NCBI GenBank assembly: GCA_036971715.1
Contig: JAVHJL010000004.1
Span: 3,410,001 to 3,474,000, forward strand
Reading direction: 5' to 3'
DNA length: 64,000 nucleotides
Source of the DNA: Arthrobotrys musiformis
Lineage: Eukaryota > Ascomycota > Orbiliomycetes > Orbiliales > Orbiliaceae
Part shown: positions 8,631-21,500 of the stretch, in pieces
How the letters are laid out: every line of letters starts with the position of its first letter
Numbering within the stretch: position 1 is the first letter of the stretch
The notes under the pieces: model-generated
What the model was told of the DNA's origin: nothing
Database searches by the model: none
Seen by the model: only the letters and a program-made list of their open reading frames with translations
Translations under genes and position numbers: made by a program

Positions 8631-11600
8631 CTACTTCGAATCCTCAGACTTCTTCTTGAAATCTCCACCGAGGAAGCCGCGGCTGCGTTTTTCCTTGAGA
8701 GGTTTGGGTGATTTCAGTGTCTTATTCGAGTTAGGGTCATTGCTCATTTCGCCGCCAGCGGACTCCACTGTATCTGGGGCCTTCCCCGTCAGGAGGCTTC
8801 GGAAAGAACGTGGCTTGCTGGCGTTCTCTGGGGATGGTGACTTCCTCCCGAAATCTAGCTTTGCCGGTTTGACGGTTGACAGAGTCTCAGGTTTTGCAGC
8901 TGGCTTGGTCGACTTTGGCGTTGCGGGCTCGATAAGTGTCGGGGGAGCCTTAGAGCTTGAAGCCTCAAGCACAACCTTTGAGGGGATTACGGTGGGACCT
9001 TCGACCTTGCCTTTTGGTGGGGAGGAGATAAGAGCGGGCGTCGCGGCCTTCGATGTGGTAGCCTCTGGGGATTTTGGCGCCATTTTAGAGGCAGCCTTTG
9101 GCGTTGTTGGTTCCGCAAAGGCCGGAGTCTTCGGCGTCCCTGGTATTGGCGACAAAGGCGACGGCGCATAACTTAATGTCTTGCCGAGGGTGTCTGAAGT
9201 TACTTGCCCAGCGGCCGGGCCACGTTGAACATCTCTAAGGGCAGGAACGGGCGGCACAGGTGGGATAGCAGATGGGGGCGAAGCTACACGAGGAGGGGAC
9301 TGAAATCGTGTTTGTTTCGGCGAAGTAGAGGATTGGGAGCTTGTCGTAGAACTTCCACTCGTCGTTTTCTTGAGCTTGGAAGTAAGCTCGATCGGTGATG
9401 TTGGTTGTACAACAGGCTTCTGGGCTTCTGGAGATTTTTTGCTCGTGTCTGCTGCTTTAATCTGGGTCACTGGCTGAGTAGTAGGGACAATAGGTTTAGC
9501 AGGTGTCTCCAATGGCTTGACAGGTGTCGTTGGTGGTTTGGCGGTGGGGACGGATTTAACAGCGTTTTCAGCTGCTTTAGCTGGAGCAATTGGAGCCATT
9601 GGTTTGACGGATGTGACAGGTACCGTTGGCTGGACAGGTACCATTGGCTGGACAGGCGTAACGGGCACAGTTGGCTTGACAGGCGTAACGGGAACAATTG
9701 GCTTGACAGGCGTGACTGGTATCGTCGATTTCACAGGCGTGACTGGCACCGTTGAGTTGACGAGAGTGACAGGGGTAGTCGACTTAACAGGCGTGACTGG
9801 TACTGTTGGCTTAACGGGGATAACAGGGACTGTCGGTTTCGTCTGTGTACTAGGTCCAGCTTGAGCAGCAGAAGTAACAGGTGCGGTGGCTTTAATTGGG
9901 GTAACTGGCACTATCTGTTTGACAGGTGTTACAGGCCCAATAGCGGCTGAAGCCACTTTGCTCGCAACGGCAGACTTGACCGGAGTCTCAGGGATCTTAG
10001 GTACCTCAACTACCTTTGGTTGAATCGGGGCCTCTACCTTTTTCCCTGTTGCGACGGTAGAAGATGAAGCAGTAGCAACTGGGACTGGCTGTCTAGAAAC
10101 AATTTTGACTTGGGACTCAACAGGTTTCTCCGGCTTTTCCAAAGAAATTGGTTTCGAAATGGATGTTGGAATAGGCATCTTGACCTCAATCGAAGGACCT
10201 GCAGCTGCAACTGGTTTCTTAATCTCAGGGGTATTGATAAAGTCAAGCTGCTTCAATGGGGACGAGGTACTAGATTTTGCGGTCTTGGCCCTTTCCCCAC
10301 TCTTATCAGGGATTGGAGGACGGGGTGGGGTTGGCGGGGGTGAGGCTAGTGAAGAGACAGAAAGTTGTGATCGTGCTCGTTCCGTGGATTTTTGATTCAG
10401 CTCGAACTTCTGCATCATGAACTCTTCGCCCAATGATGACGGAGGAGGAGTTAGCGTATCCATACGGTTCTGAGCCCGAGGTACAGCCTCGTCGCTGTGA
10501 GCCTTCTTTGGTTTATCGGTTGCTTGAGCCTTAGTATTGTCCAGGGAGCTCTTAGTAGACAAGAGACTACCAGTCCTCGGCAAGGGGGATGTGTAGGTAC
10601 GGTCCAAACTTGGTCGACGTTCAGTTTCAAGAGCCTTCGTTGGGAGTGGCGGGACGGGCGGCCTATTCTTGTCGGCAGGGAATACCATAGGCGAATTGCG
10701 ACTAGTCGGCGTTTGTGGAGGGACCCATGCGCACAATCGCTCCATCACTTCAGTAACACTTTGTGGAGTAGCGGGTTTCTCGATCAGGTCATCAAAATGA
10801 TGAGGGTCCTTCAAATCACGAAGATATCCAGTAACACATACGATTGGGGTGGTACTGTTGGCATTCTTGGTCGTCTTTATCATGCGCGCAAGGTCGTCCC
10901 CATTAATTTGCGGAAGCTTGTACTCTGTCAAGATCAAGTCGACTAGACACCTTGTCAGTATACGAAGGGACCGATTTCGCTACGTCTTTTGCTGTCACTT
11001 ACACTTGACTTCGCTCATAGCACATCGTACAGCCTCGGGACCGTTTTCGACAGACATAGTGCGGCATTGAAGCTTCTCTAGCATACGTTCCATGACCATA
11101 CGTGAAACAGGGTGATCCTCGCAGACTATTTTTTCTTTGTTAGTAAAATTGGCTCTCAAGGCGATGATAAATAGTAACGTACCAAGGATGTCAAGAGGTC
11201 GGGCGACGGGTCCATCTTGAGTGCTGATCGTGGATATCCTTTGGGAGCTCTGGCGCCTCCTTTGGACTCTCAGCAAAGCACTGCTGCGGCTGTCCTCGTT
11301 ATCCGAGGAAGAAGGAGACATATCGAAGACCTGGCTATGACGTTTGTAGTGTTTGAGACTATCGACGAATGCTGGTGGATCACCGTCTTGAGACCCTACC
11401 GTAAGTGACCGAACCCGAGTAAAACCACGATTGCTAGAGGAGAGGCCGTGTTCCTTACGAGGTGAGAGCGGAGCCTGGGGGGATTTCCCGAAGATTTTCG
11501 ATGGAGCCTGGATCCGAATTGGAGAGATGTTGTGTAAGCGTGTTGGTGACGCGTTGGCAGAATCCGTGATGGGTGATGGTCCTTCGATCTTAGTCGAAAT

Positions 11601-14600
11601 CTTGGGGACATCAACGTGAGCAGTGTTCAGAGCAAAGCTACTGGTGCTAGTAGTAGAAGCATTCGAGGTCTTGCGGTGTGGGTGACTTGCAGAGAAAGAA
11701 ACAAGAAGGGGGGATGATGGTTGTGAACCTCGGCTGGGGGGTGAGGTCATGGACGAATGCAAATTGCTCGGCGATACAGCCCTCTTACCACCTCTCGAAC
11801 TAGCTGACAGTGTTCTTGAAACGCCCTTTCCAAGCACTGGACTTCCTTCAACGGATTGTGACGGAGATGAAGTGGTAGCTGAAGTTGGTGTTTGGCTCTT
11901 AAGCGCTTCAGACCGTAGTTTTTGGATGAGGTCCTTGTTTGCTTTGTCAAGGACGGGGAGGTTTTTGAATTGAAACAACCCAAAGTCGTTATCTGCGAGT
12001 GGTTCACTAAGCCTCCTACCACGCCCACCACTTTCACGGACATGTGGTGGGATGTGTAACGGCATCAAGTTGCGCTTTCCAATACTCTGATCCCGGCGCC
12101 CTCGAGGGACGGCATCATGAGGACGGTCCGAGTAGTCGTTGCTTGGCGTAGTACCAGGAGATGTGTGGTCCTCCAGGTCTTCCGAGAACTCTTGCAAAGT
12201 CGCTCCTCGGGCGTCAAAATATTCGGTGTTCTCGATATCCTTGAGTTCAGGAATGAATGATGCTTCGTCTTGGAGAATTTGTTCCCAGTTGATATCTGCA
12301 AAGAAGGGGTGGTTCTTGATTTCGTCGGCTCCCCGAGCCCCAAGTCTCTTCTCCTGGTCCATGCACAAAAGCTTATTTATGAGATCTCTGGCCTCTGGGC
12401 TGATATCAACATCCTCATCATCTGGCCAGTCAATCCTTCGGTTCAAGATGTTGTCAAAAACTTTTTCATGAGTTCCAGCCATAAACGGGGGATAGCCGCA
12501 TAGGAACTCGAAGAGAATACAACCGACAGACCACCAATCGCTCATTTCATCTTGCCCGGTTCCATTGATTGTCTCTGGAGCCAAGTAGTCGGGTGTACCA
12601 ACAAACTTGCGGTTACTGTCTTCGGGGTCAAAGAGAGCAAGCTGGGGTGGCATCATCGAATGGGACGATGTTGGTGGTGCTGGTGCGAAGGCAGAGAGCG
12701 ATGAAGGGTGGATGTTACTAATGTCGCTAGAGGCGCTGCTCGTGCTTTGAGCATCGTCATCAATCGGGTAGAAGGACCTTCGGGCAGCCATCGACAAGCT
12801 AGCTGGGTCATTCAACGAAAACCCACCCAACATTGAAACCAAGCCCTCACTAGCTGCGCTATCGCTACGGCCCAAGGTCAGTTTCCCCTTATCTCGCATC
12901 GAGTTCTCGCGACTAAGTGTGGCTTCCCGGCTTAGTGTTGCTTCTCTGCTTAGTGTGTTTTCCCTTGTAGGTTCTCGGCTCAGACTGAAGTAGGATGATG
13001 GACCGACAATTTGAGACCCTGGTTCTGGAGAGATAACAGGGGTGTTCGATGGTGATGATTGGCCGGGATTAAAATCGAAAGACGTTGAGCGCGATGAGGC
13101 CTGCGATCTGGACCTAGGAACGAAAGGCCCATGCTTGAGCAAATCTGGGGTGGATTCTGAAGAACCCTGGAGCGCACGCTTTTGTCGACCCAAAAGACCC
13201 ATCCGGGACAGCCCAAAGTCAGTAAGCTTGAGGTGGCCTTTCTGGTCGATGAGTAAATTGTCGGGTTTCAGATCACGATGGACGATGCCACGATCATGCA
13301 AATGTTCGATACCCAAAACGACTTCGGCCATATATTTCTTGGCCCATTCTTCAGGTAAGTTGACAAGCGCTTTGATCAAGGCAGCACAATCGCCACCATT
13401 GAGATATTCCATAACGAGATAGAGGTAGTCCTTGCTAGCAAAGGTCCAGAAAAGCTTAGCAACGAAGTCGCTTTCCCCTTGCACCATCATGATAGCCCGC
13501 TCTGCGCGGACGTTGGTGACTTGGTTTTTAGCGATCATATCAGCCTTCTTCAGAACTTTAATTGCGTAGTAGTCTCCAGTGGACTTCTTCTTGGATAGGT
13601 AAACACTCCCGAAGGCACCTTTGCTGATCGGCTTGATTATTTCGAAGTCTTTGATAGACGGCGTGCCGGGCTTCTGTCCACCTGGCGTAGCAGAAGTAAG
13701 CCGGGGAGAGAGTGGTGGCTTGGTAGCAGCATCAGATGACGCAACGGATGATTGCCTCCTATGGCCATGCTCGAGCGCAGGAGAGAAATCGCCGGTGAAT
13801 AAGAGGGGCGATGTAATGGGTGTAGGAAACTGGCCATCGAAGAGGGCAGAGAGACGAGGTTTTGCCGTCTTCATTGGGGAAGCCGTACCGACACTAGCTC
13901 TTCCAGGGGAAACCTGTCGGTGGGGAGATCTTGCGCCATGTTGCAAAAGATTCAAGCTCTGACGTTTCCTCTCGACGGAGCTGCGAGTCCCAGATCGAGA
14001 AATGGATCCATGTTCGCTAACTGGGCTATCTACCCGGGTGATGTCCCCTCTGATCGAGGATTTGACGCTAGCGTCACTTTCATTGCCTTCAAGCTCATAG
14101 GACATTGCTGATGCGTGAAGACTGAACCGACTCCGCCGCCCAGTTCCCATACTAATTTGGGAGCGGGGGGTCAGGCACTCCAACGGACTTGAGCTGGGTG
14201 AAGAATACCGCCGGGCTCGACGAAGATCGGATCCTATGCTAATCCGCTTTGAAAGACCTCCAAGATAGGCGCTACCTGACAGTTGGCTTTCGGACATGTC
14301 TTCGCCTTCAGAGACATCCCCTTCGACGGATTGCATATCAATGTCGTCCTCAAGAGCGCTGGCCTTACTCCTAGCCTCGTCGATAATATCTTGGACCAGA
14401 GTAGCAAATTCATAGCGGATCCTCTCAGAATACTCAATAGTATTGCGATGTCGAATGACAGCCTCCATCTTTGCCTTGGAGCAGCTCTCCGTGTCGGAGC
14501 ATAACAATGCCAGACCGTGCTCTTGCTCAAGAGTATTCGTGCTAGGTGACTGCCATTGCATCACCTGAGCTATTCGTTGTTCTGACGCTGGCGATTGTGT

Positions 14601-15884
14601 TCGAAATCCGCTGGTCTCGCCGGTCTCGCCTAGAGACTCCTTAATCGAAGGGGTACTGATTTCAAGGGCAGTATCGCAAAGGTCAAGCATCAATTCCACA
14701 ATCCGAACTTGTGGGCGACGGACTCCAAACTTAGATTTAACGCTAGAAGTTGCATCTTTGGTTCTGCTAGATGGGCCACCAGGGGAATTTGTTCCAGATG
14801 GAGATGACGACGGCGGCTTTATCGAAAATCCACGGTATTCGACAGTACTCGACTCCGATGGCCGACTAGAGGTCGCAGCTCGTTCCATAGCATCCAAAAC
14901 TTTAACTATGGCCTTTCGTTGGACACCCAAGTTTTCTTGTGCCAACTGAACTTCACTTTCGGCTTTGTGCTCGAGCATGCATAGCTCGGAGTGTTTCTCA
15001 AACCACCACGGTTGGATTTGGGTTTCGCAGATACGGCAAAGCACGGGGAGTGGTGGTGGGTGGCCGGCCGGGTCGTCTTCGGCTAGAGCGTTAAGGTACT
15101 GGGCTAACATTCCGGCACCAACGCCTAACGACTCTATTATCGGGGTGGGGAGATCAATGGTGATTTCTTTGGGTTCGGTCCATGGTCTTATGACCCACAT
15201 TGTCTAGCCCCAAGTCAGCACGGCGTAATATTATAGGTCAACAAAAAGGAACATCAACACCTACGTGGCTGGCTTGGCCATCGCCTCTGTCGAACACAAG
15301 AATTCCCTGCCCCTCCATCTCGAGGATGCTCAGGTCCTCAACTTCCTCAGGCCTGAATCCTTCTTTCTCCGCAGCTATAGCCTTCCTAACAGGGTCCTGG
15401 GCAAAAGCGGAAAGCGGCCCAACAACCACCGAGAATCGTATCTTATACGATTTGGTATAATCTTGTTTCATGGCGTCAATGGCCCTCTGGAAACAATCAT
15501 TGTTCTCATAAAGAATCGTTGAGATTGATTTTCCTTGAATAGATTCGCAGGAGGTCCTAGGAATGAAGGTTAGTAAAAGAGGGCTCATGACAACAAAATT
15601 CCAAGGTCGAACAGCAAATCTCACCCAACTACGTCCTGCCAGGACGAACTAACCCAACGGACATTCCCGTCCAAGTTGAGGTCGACAACCACGTTGAATG
15701 TATCCTTGGCAGCCTCCTTCAGGTCATCCTTTTCCGCCCTCATGGTCATACTCATACTCCTGGCCATCTTTGTTGCTGTTGGAGGACTGGCATCCTCCGG
15801 TTTTGGCGGCTCCTTCTGGGCGACCACAGACCCAGTTTCAACCTTCTTCCCATCTTTAACGGTGCTGGTGCTACTTGGTATCAT
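8631..15884 (-). CDS. rim15: Rim15/Greatwall-type protein kinase with PAS domain, receiver domain and extended tail
   Basis: Five exons: 15884-15625, 15556-15265, 15203-11183, 11125-11003 and 10942-8631. Phases agree and give about 2335 residues. Domains in order: a PAS-like N-terminus (about 50-180; TFNVVVDLNLDGNVRWVSSS); a C2HC finger-like motif (about 239-260; VLCRICETQIQPWWFEKH); an AGC kinase (about 700-1155) with GKGAFGSVYL-like loop SKGAFGSVYL, YAIKVLKK, IVHRDLKPDN (about 826), LTDFGLSR (about 846) and GTPDYLAPE (about 1053); and a receiver (about 1525-1640). The roughly 200-residue insertion between DFG and APE is diagnostic of Rim15/MASTL kinases. Rim15 acts below TORC1/PKA, phosphorylates endosulfines to inhibit PP2A and promotes quiescence. 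The receiver has Glu (TEYKLP) in place of the phospho-accepting Asp. The roughly 690-residue tail is Pro/Thr/Lys-rich with repeats. Another 5' exon is possible: a TTTAG lies 21 nt upstream of the ATG and the frame is open to it. Confidence 0.93.
9600..9840 (-). repeat. coding repeat, about 30 bp units (VPVTPVKPT-type decapeptides)
   Basis: Within the last rim15 exon, imperfect 30-bp units encode decapeptides of the form xxVPVTPVKP, about residues 1930-2020. At least four near-identical units are adjacent and several more degenerate ones flank them (for example ATAPVTSAAQ and MVPVQPTVPV). Each intact unit carries a Thr-Pro-Val-Lys motif. On the opposite strand the same repeats give spurious WLDRRNG-type ORFs. 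Confidence 0.8.
11126..11182 (-). other. 57-nt stop-free intron in rim15
   Basis: Donor GTACGT, perfect TACTAAC branch site and TAG acceptor. Removing it joins RPLDIL to VCEDHPVSR, the start of the receiver. The intron is 57 nt, a multiple of three, and has no stop in frame, so the unspliced reading continues through with 19 extra residues. Confidence 0.8.
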
Positions 15885-18500
15885 GGCGGAAGCGTCAGAT
15901 AAGGTTTCCTAAATCTTATCAACCCGAGCCAACAACGAGTTGTCGGTGCTAGCACACCCAAGACTGCTTTCTGGACCTCCAACCATAAACAAGAATTCTG
16001 GTGATGATGTAATTATGGATAGATTTATTGTGTATTGGAAAGTGAATCGAAAAATAATACGAAGAAGAAGAATACGTTGCTCCGATGTAGATGTTTAGAA
16101 TCAGGTAAGTCGTTGATACCGAATCAGTTGCAATCCATAATCGCTCTACCGGTGTCAAAGGAGGATGTCCGAACCAAGGGGAAAGCCTCGTGGTTCCAGC
16201 CCTTGCTCCTCGGAGAAATAATTAATTGATGTGTTCTACGCTGCCGAGTTGTTGACAACCAAGCAATTTTCGAAGACAGCGGAGCAACGTCGATGATTGT
16301 GATAATGATGATTACGATGGTTATGATAGCGACTAAAACTACCGAGATTCGAAGGAACGGGTTTAAGATCGGTGGCACTCTCGACAGTCGAATTGAAGGA
16401 AGGAAAGAAGAATTGGAGAGGTCGTCGGAGGGACACAATGGTGGTGGTATGACGGAGGAATGAATCGAGTTCTTCTTGTTTGGACCACGGGTGGGAAGCC
16501 TTCAAAGCTGAGGTTCGAGGCCGAAAGCAGTTGTTGCACAAAGAACCAGGAAGGCAGGCCGAGTCCAAAGGATCGATGGAGACGAGACAGTTGGATGTTA
16601 TCTGGCAAGGCGAGCGAGGTTGGATTCGTCCGTCCGTCCGTTCCTTGGTCAGATGGATCGATCCGGGTTAGTTTGGTTTCGAGAATGATGGATGGGAATG
16701 GGGGAGGAGTAATGAGGTGAGGTTGAAGTCGAAGTTGAGGTTGGATGTGAAGTGAGGTTGAGGTTGAGTGAGGTTGGTTGTGTGGTCAGTCCCAGGCGGG
16801 TTGTGTTGTGCCAGTTTGATGAGAAAAGGAAAGTGGAAGAAGAGCGGGAAGGAATTAGAGCCGGACCTGGCCTGTCCTGTCCCGTCCTGTCCTGGCTTGC
16901 CTGCTCCTCGACTACGTACTAACCGTCCTGTCAGTCCAGGGTCAACATCAGCGGCGGGATTTCGAACCACGCCTCAAAGATCCCAATTTAACAGTCTCTC
17001 TTCCAGCCGGCAATGTAGCCGTGCGTCTGGGTGGACGGACTAAGTTCTTACTTACGTATATGTATGAGGTATGTGTGCGTGAGAGGGAGAAGAAAAAAAA
17101 AAAAAAGAGTGGTAGTACTTCGGTGATTATTGAATCGTGGCTGCTTCTTGCGACTCACTCTCGCTGTCTCTCACTTTCTCAGACTCAGACAGACCTATAT
17201 TATTCGAACCTGTCTCACGGGATCCAAAAAAGCACCTGCAGCTGCCGTTTTCTGTCGCTTCCTTTCGTTGTTCTTTTGTTCGTTCGTTCTCTCTTCCTCC
17301 CTTTCTTTTCTTATCCGGCCAATCCACGGCTTCTTTTCAAAAACGGACCGGCGACCTGGCTGGCTGGCTGAGTGACCGATTTGACCGACTAACTGGCTGG
17401 CAGGCTGGCCGTGGACCACAGAAAAAATGCCTCTTCCGTTGGTTGGCGATTTCGAACAAACGTGCGAAGCCGAACTGCTTGAATTGGCGGGAGCTACCTA
17501 GCTTAGCAGCAGCAGGCACAAGCACAAGCACCGGCAGCAAAGCAAGCAGCAAAGCACCCAAAAGAAACTGTGGGATCCCCGAGAAACCCGTTGTGATAGG
17601 GACGGTTATTTGCTGTCCGGCCGAGCTCTTCTGCCTCTCTCTCGTGATATATTCCGCCGTCTGGTACTGGTTCTTCTGTTTCTTAAGCCGCCCTTCTGGA
17701 ACGGAATGGAAATATATTGTCGAAATATTTTACGAGATAAAATATGTACCAGAGAAAGGTATTTGAAAATGTATTGGTGAGCCGGGCGGATGGCTGGTTG
17801 GGCCGGCCAGGGAGAAGAAAAATATATCAAATGGCAATAGGTAATATTGATACAGCTCAATCCCGTCCTTCCCAATAGCAATTGCAGACAAATCCACTAC
17901 AAAAAGACCAAATAGCGAAATGCCAGCGTTGCCGTATCGCCAATTTCCAGAACCGAAGGGAGAAAAGGTTCGGGTACGAGAGTTTTTTGGTTTATAAGGA
18001 TTGTTTATTGTTGTTTGTTTGGGGGTCTTCTGTTACCATTCGAACTAACCCTAGCTATCACCATGGGCTGGTTTTCCGGGGTCTGCTGGATAAACCGGAA
18101 AGGAAATATACATTCAAGCTCCAAGCACCACCAATACAGAACACGACGCGGCGGGACAGGATGAGTCTTGGAGCGCTATTAATTGGTCGATAGTGGGGTG
18201 CGCGAGGGGAGCTAGATGAGAAAAATTCTCGAGATCTCAGGTAATAAAGCTTGAAAGGGAAAAAATACGGAGTAGACCCTTCCCTAGTACGATGTACCAG
18301 CTCACCACCTTGATCCCTCCTTGTGCAGCAGAGTGCAACGATGCGAGAGAAAGTGTAATAGGCAGTATATATCAGAAAGTTCGTACGTATGTATGTAGCT
18401 TGTCCGTCGTAGCGTCGAGCTATAGAAATTATAGTACTGGGACGAGAACCCTTTGTCACTGCAGCAAGTCTATGCTATGCCGTGTGCAGCCAAAGGACGG
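15885..18500. other. rim15 upstream region and probable 5' leader
   Basis: Rim15 orthologues often have long leaders. This stretch carries many pyrimidine- or purine-skewed blocks, GAGGTTG-type imperfect repeats (about 16715-16780), a CCTGTCCTGTCC run (about 16868-16900) and numerous short overlapping ORFs on both strands, typical of GC-moderate non-coding leader DNA. I see no gene. A further upstream rim15 coding exon cannot be excluded. Confidence 0.4.
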
Positions 18501-21500
18501 AACGATATGGAATTCCCCTTCTGTACACTAGATGTCTGCCTACGACACTATGTACTAATGCTGCTACTACTGCTGAGCTGAGGTCGCCGTCGAATTCTTC
18601 GAACCTGGTACAGTGCAGTCTGCAGTCGAGCCGTCACAACCTCTAGACTACGCAGTACTGTGAGATAGAAACAGTCGATAAGCTTAAGACCAGTAGGAAG
18701 GCGGAGGGTTTAACAGCATTGAAGCGAATCAACCTGCTTGGTCTTGTAAGAAAATAGAAGGAGAGGGTGGGAACTATAAGAGTGGATTCGATCCAACGGT
18801 CACCAATTCACGATATGGAGTCGTACCATGCAGCTATCTGCTTCTCTGTTTTGACACTGCCACTGCCCGCGCATGTTCTGTGTATGCACGGTTACCTTTC
18901 AAACTTAGCTTGTCCCCACCGTGCACCTCTCTATTTTTTCCCTAGCCTGCAGGAATAATGCAGTAGGTCGGTGGGTGATTTCTTGGGGAAATGCCCACGA
19001 TTGCTAAAATCACGGCATCGGCTCCGTTACTTGGGCGCTCATTCGCTCCACAGCCGATGCAGATTTATCGAAAAGGGTGTGGTCAAGTATGGGAAGGCAT
19101 AAAGGCCTAGTCTATGATAGTCACTCTTGTCACGATGCAACCAGAAATACCTTTTCTAGATGTCATAAGTGAAGCAAAGTTTTGGGCCGGAAAACTTTGG
19201 TAGTGTTTTGGCTTGGAGCTGCTTTCGTATTACCAAACACACAAAAAAAGGCCCAGCCTAGTCGAGTGACTTCAAAGTGGCCTTACTAAATAAATTTCCG
19301 CTGTCGACGAGACAAAAAAAACGTCGCGATTCAAGGGTCTCCCCATCATACAGCGGGCCTACTTCCCCCATTCCAAGAATGTCTGTACGACATCGATTGT
19401 TCACTGTGGCGAGAGGAACACGCGACGGGACAGTGTGAATATGTGATAAATAGTGACAGCCAGCCGCTTTCTGCCCCTCCTAAGATCCTATAGGGTAATT
19501 ATGAGTAGCTATAACTCAAGAATTATATCACGAATCGAAACATCAACGTCAACATCAACTTACACAATATGGCGGCGAACCAGGACCTTTCTAGAAATCA
19601 TACGGCGGGTACCTTTTTTTTTTTTTTTATCCCTCTGTTGAGAAATTTTGCTTTTCCCCTGCCAAAAGGAATTACTCCTGTTTTCAAGGGACAAATCACA
19701 AAAGTAAAGGTTTGGCAGAAAATGGTCATGTGGGACTTTAATTCCCATACACAAAAACCTTCATGACCGAAAATATTTTCAGCACAATGGGGCGGCGAAG
19801 ATCATCATCAAGTCCTCGAAAAAAGAAAATGCCTGGTGTAGAGGTATCGGCCCCAATAGGTTTCCGTCTTTTCCTACCTTCCACAGGCTAGGATATCCTC
19901 CTCGCTTGGTCCAGGGTACCGCGTCGATAGTCCGGGGTCATCCACGTCGACCTATGCAGGCTGTTTCGTCTCGATGATGCTCGACAGACAGCCCACACAC
20001 CCATCACCAGGCAAATACTTGGCCAGGATGGGCAAGGGTGGACATCTTTCCGAGCCATTTAATGGGCCAAGGCCGATGTGAGTTGACGAAAGGATGGAAC
20101 TTCTGTTTAATGACCTTTTGATGGTTGATGGGCAAAAAAAATCCCAGCACTATGACGCAGCAGGTGTTTGTCTGCGATAGACGACTAGACCTAGTTAATT
20201 TTTATATGGAAAAACTCAGGGACTTTTTTTTTTTCGATTTAGCCTCCACGATGGAATATTCCTTTCAATTATAGACTGTGTCAAACGGGGCATGGAAGTG
20301 ATATCAGAAATAAATGACCTTCCTAGGGAGCCTTGTCAGAATTACTAAACAAACCATAGTGGAGTGGTCAAGAAAGAGAGATTTTTTCTCCCTCTTTGCC
20401 ATTAAAACCAAATCATATGGCACAGTACATACTTCCATGCAGCCCCATACATATGGCTTACATTAGCAGCTATTCCATTCTTGCAAGGTACACAGCTGCC
20501 CCGCAGACACCATTCTCGAAGCATGTCAATATGGTGCGTTGTATCTATTAATAATTCCTATTGATTTGCACTATATTTCCCCAACCGTCTACAATAACCG
20601 TCGATGCCGTCTACACACCTCAAGAGAACGGCTTTTTGTGCAGATATAGGTGCAATCGAGAAGGCACTGTACGAAAAAAAGCTTGATGTTAGAACGCAAC
20701 ACTAGTATCCCCACTGATCTCCGCTTTGCCCCGGTACCCTACCTTTCAGTCGCCTCTCCAGATTCGAGGCTAGCCTTCAGGTATCTCCGAACGAATCCTA
20801 GTTGGTTTTCCCTCACTTCTATATGTACGTGTACATACCTTGCATTCATACTCGCTTCCCTCATCTTTCTCATCCAGTCCATGGTCGAGCGGCCCTTCAG
20901 CTCTTTTTCCCCACTCTTTTTTTCTTCAACTCCCCCTTTCGCTATCAAAATCCTTCTTCTGGAAAATTCGGTAATACGTTGTCCACAATTTACTCGCTAG
21001 TTTCCCCGTCACTTGACTACATGGCCACGGCTTTTTATTCGTTGCTAGTCACATCAGTACTACATGTACATATATGCAAATCAGTATAATTCATGCTATA
21101 CCCAAAGCGCTCGTGTGGCTAAAATAGGAAGTCGGGTTTGTATTGGGAGTCGTTAAAAGAAAAATGGCGAGTTCACCGAAAGATCCACGGGCCCTGTGGA
21201 ACGGTTTTCGAAGGGTCCAGGTAAGTCTCTTTGTACAATTGTGTAGACTACTAGCTACTATAGCTAACATTCTCTTCTGCCTTGGCCTCGCGGCCTGTAT
21301 TTTTACCAAAAGTATTTTATACAAGATCTTTCGGCTTTTAGGACTAGTTGAGGAAACAAGACGGGCGCCAGCGGACGAGGACGGATATACAAAGTGAGTC
21401 AAGTGAGGTATGTCCATGATCACCATGATATCAAGACTCATCAGGACTACGCACTTCACAAGATCATACTTCCCAACAGCAAACGTTCACAATTGCCTTC

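Noticed and set aside
9405..9864. Plus-strand ORFs with WLDRRNG or GVTGTVGLTG repeats
   Set aside because: They are antisense readings of the 30-bp coding repeats in the rim15 tail.
8631..10937. The Pro-rich frame as a separate gene downstream of the kinase
   Set aside because: The frame begins inside the receiver domain and joins the previous exon in phase across a normal intron.
16955..17000. TTCGAA-containing segment resembling a tRNA T arm
   Set aside because: Flanking bases do not form the T stem and no cloverleaf can be drawn.
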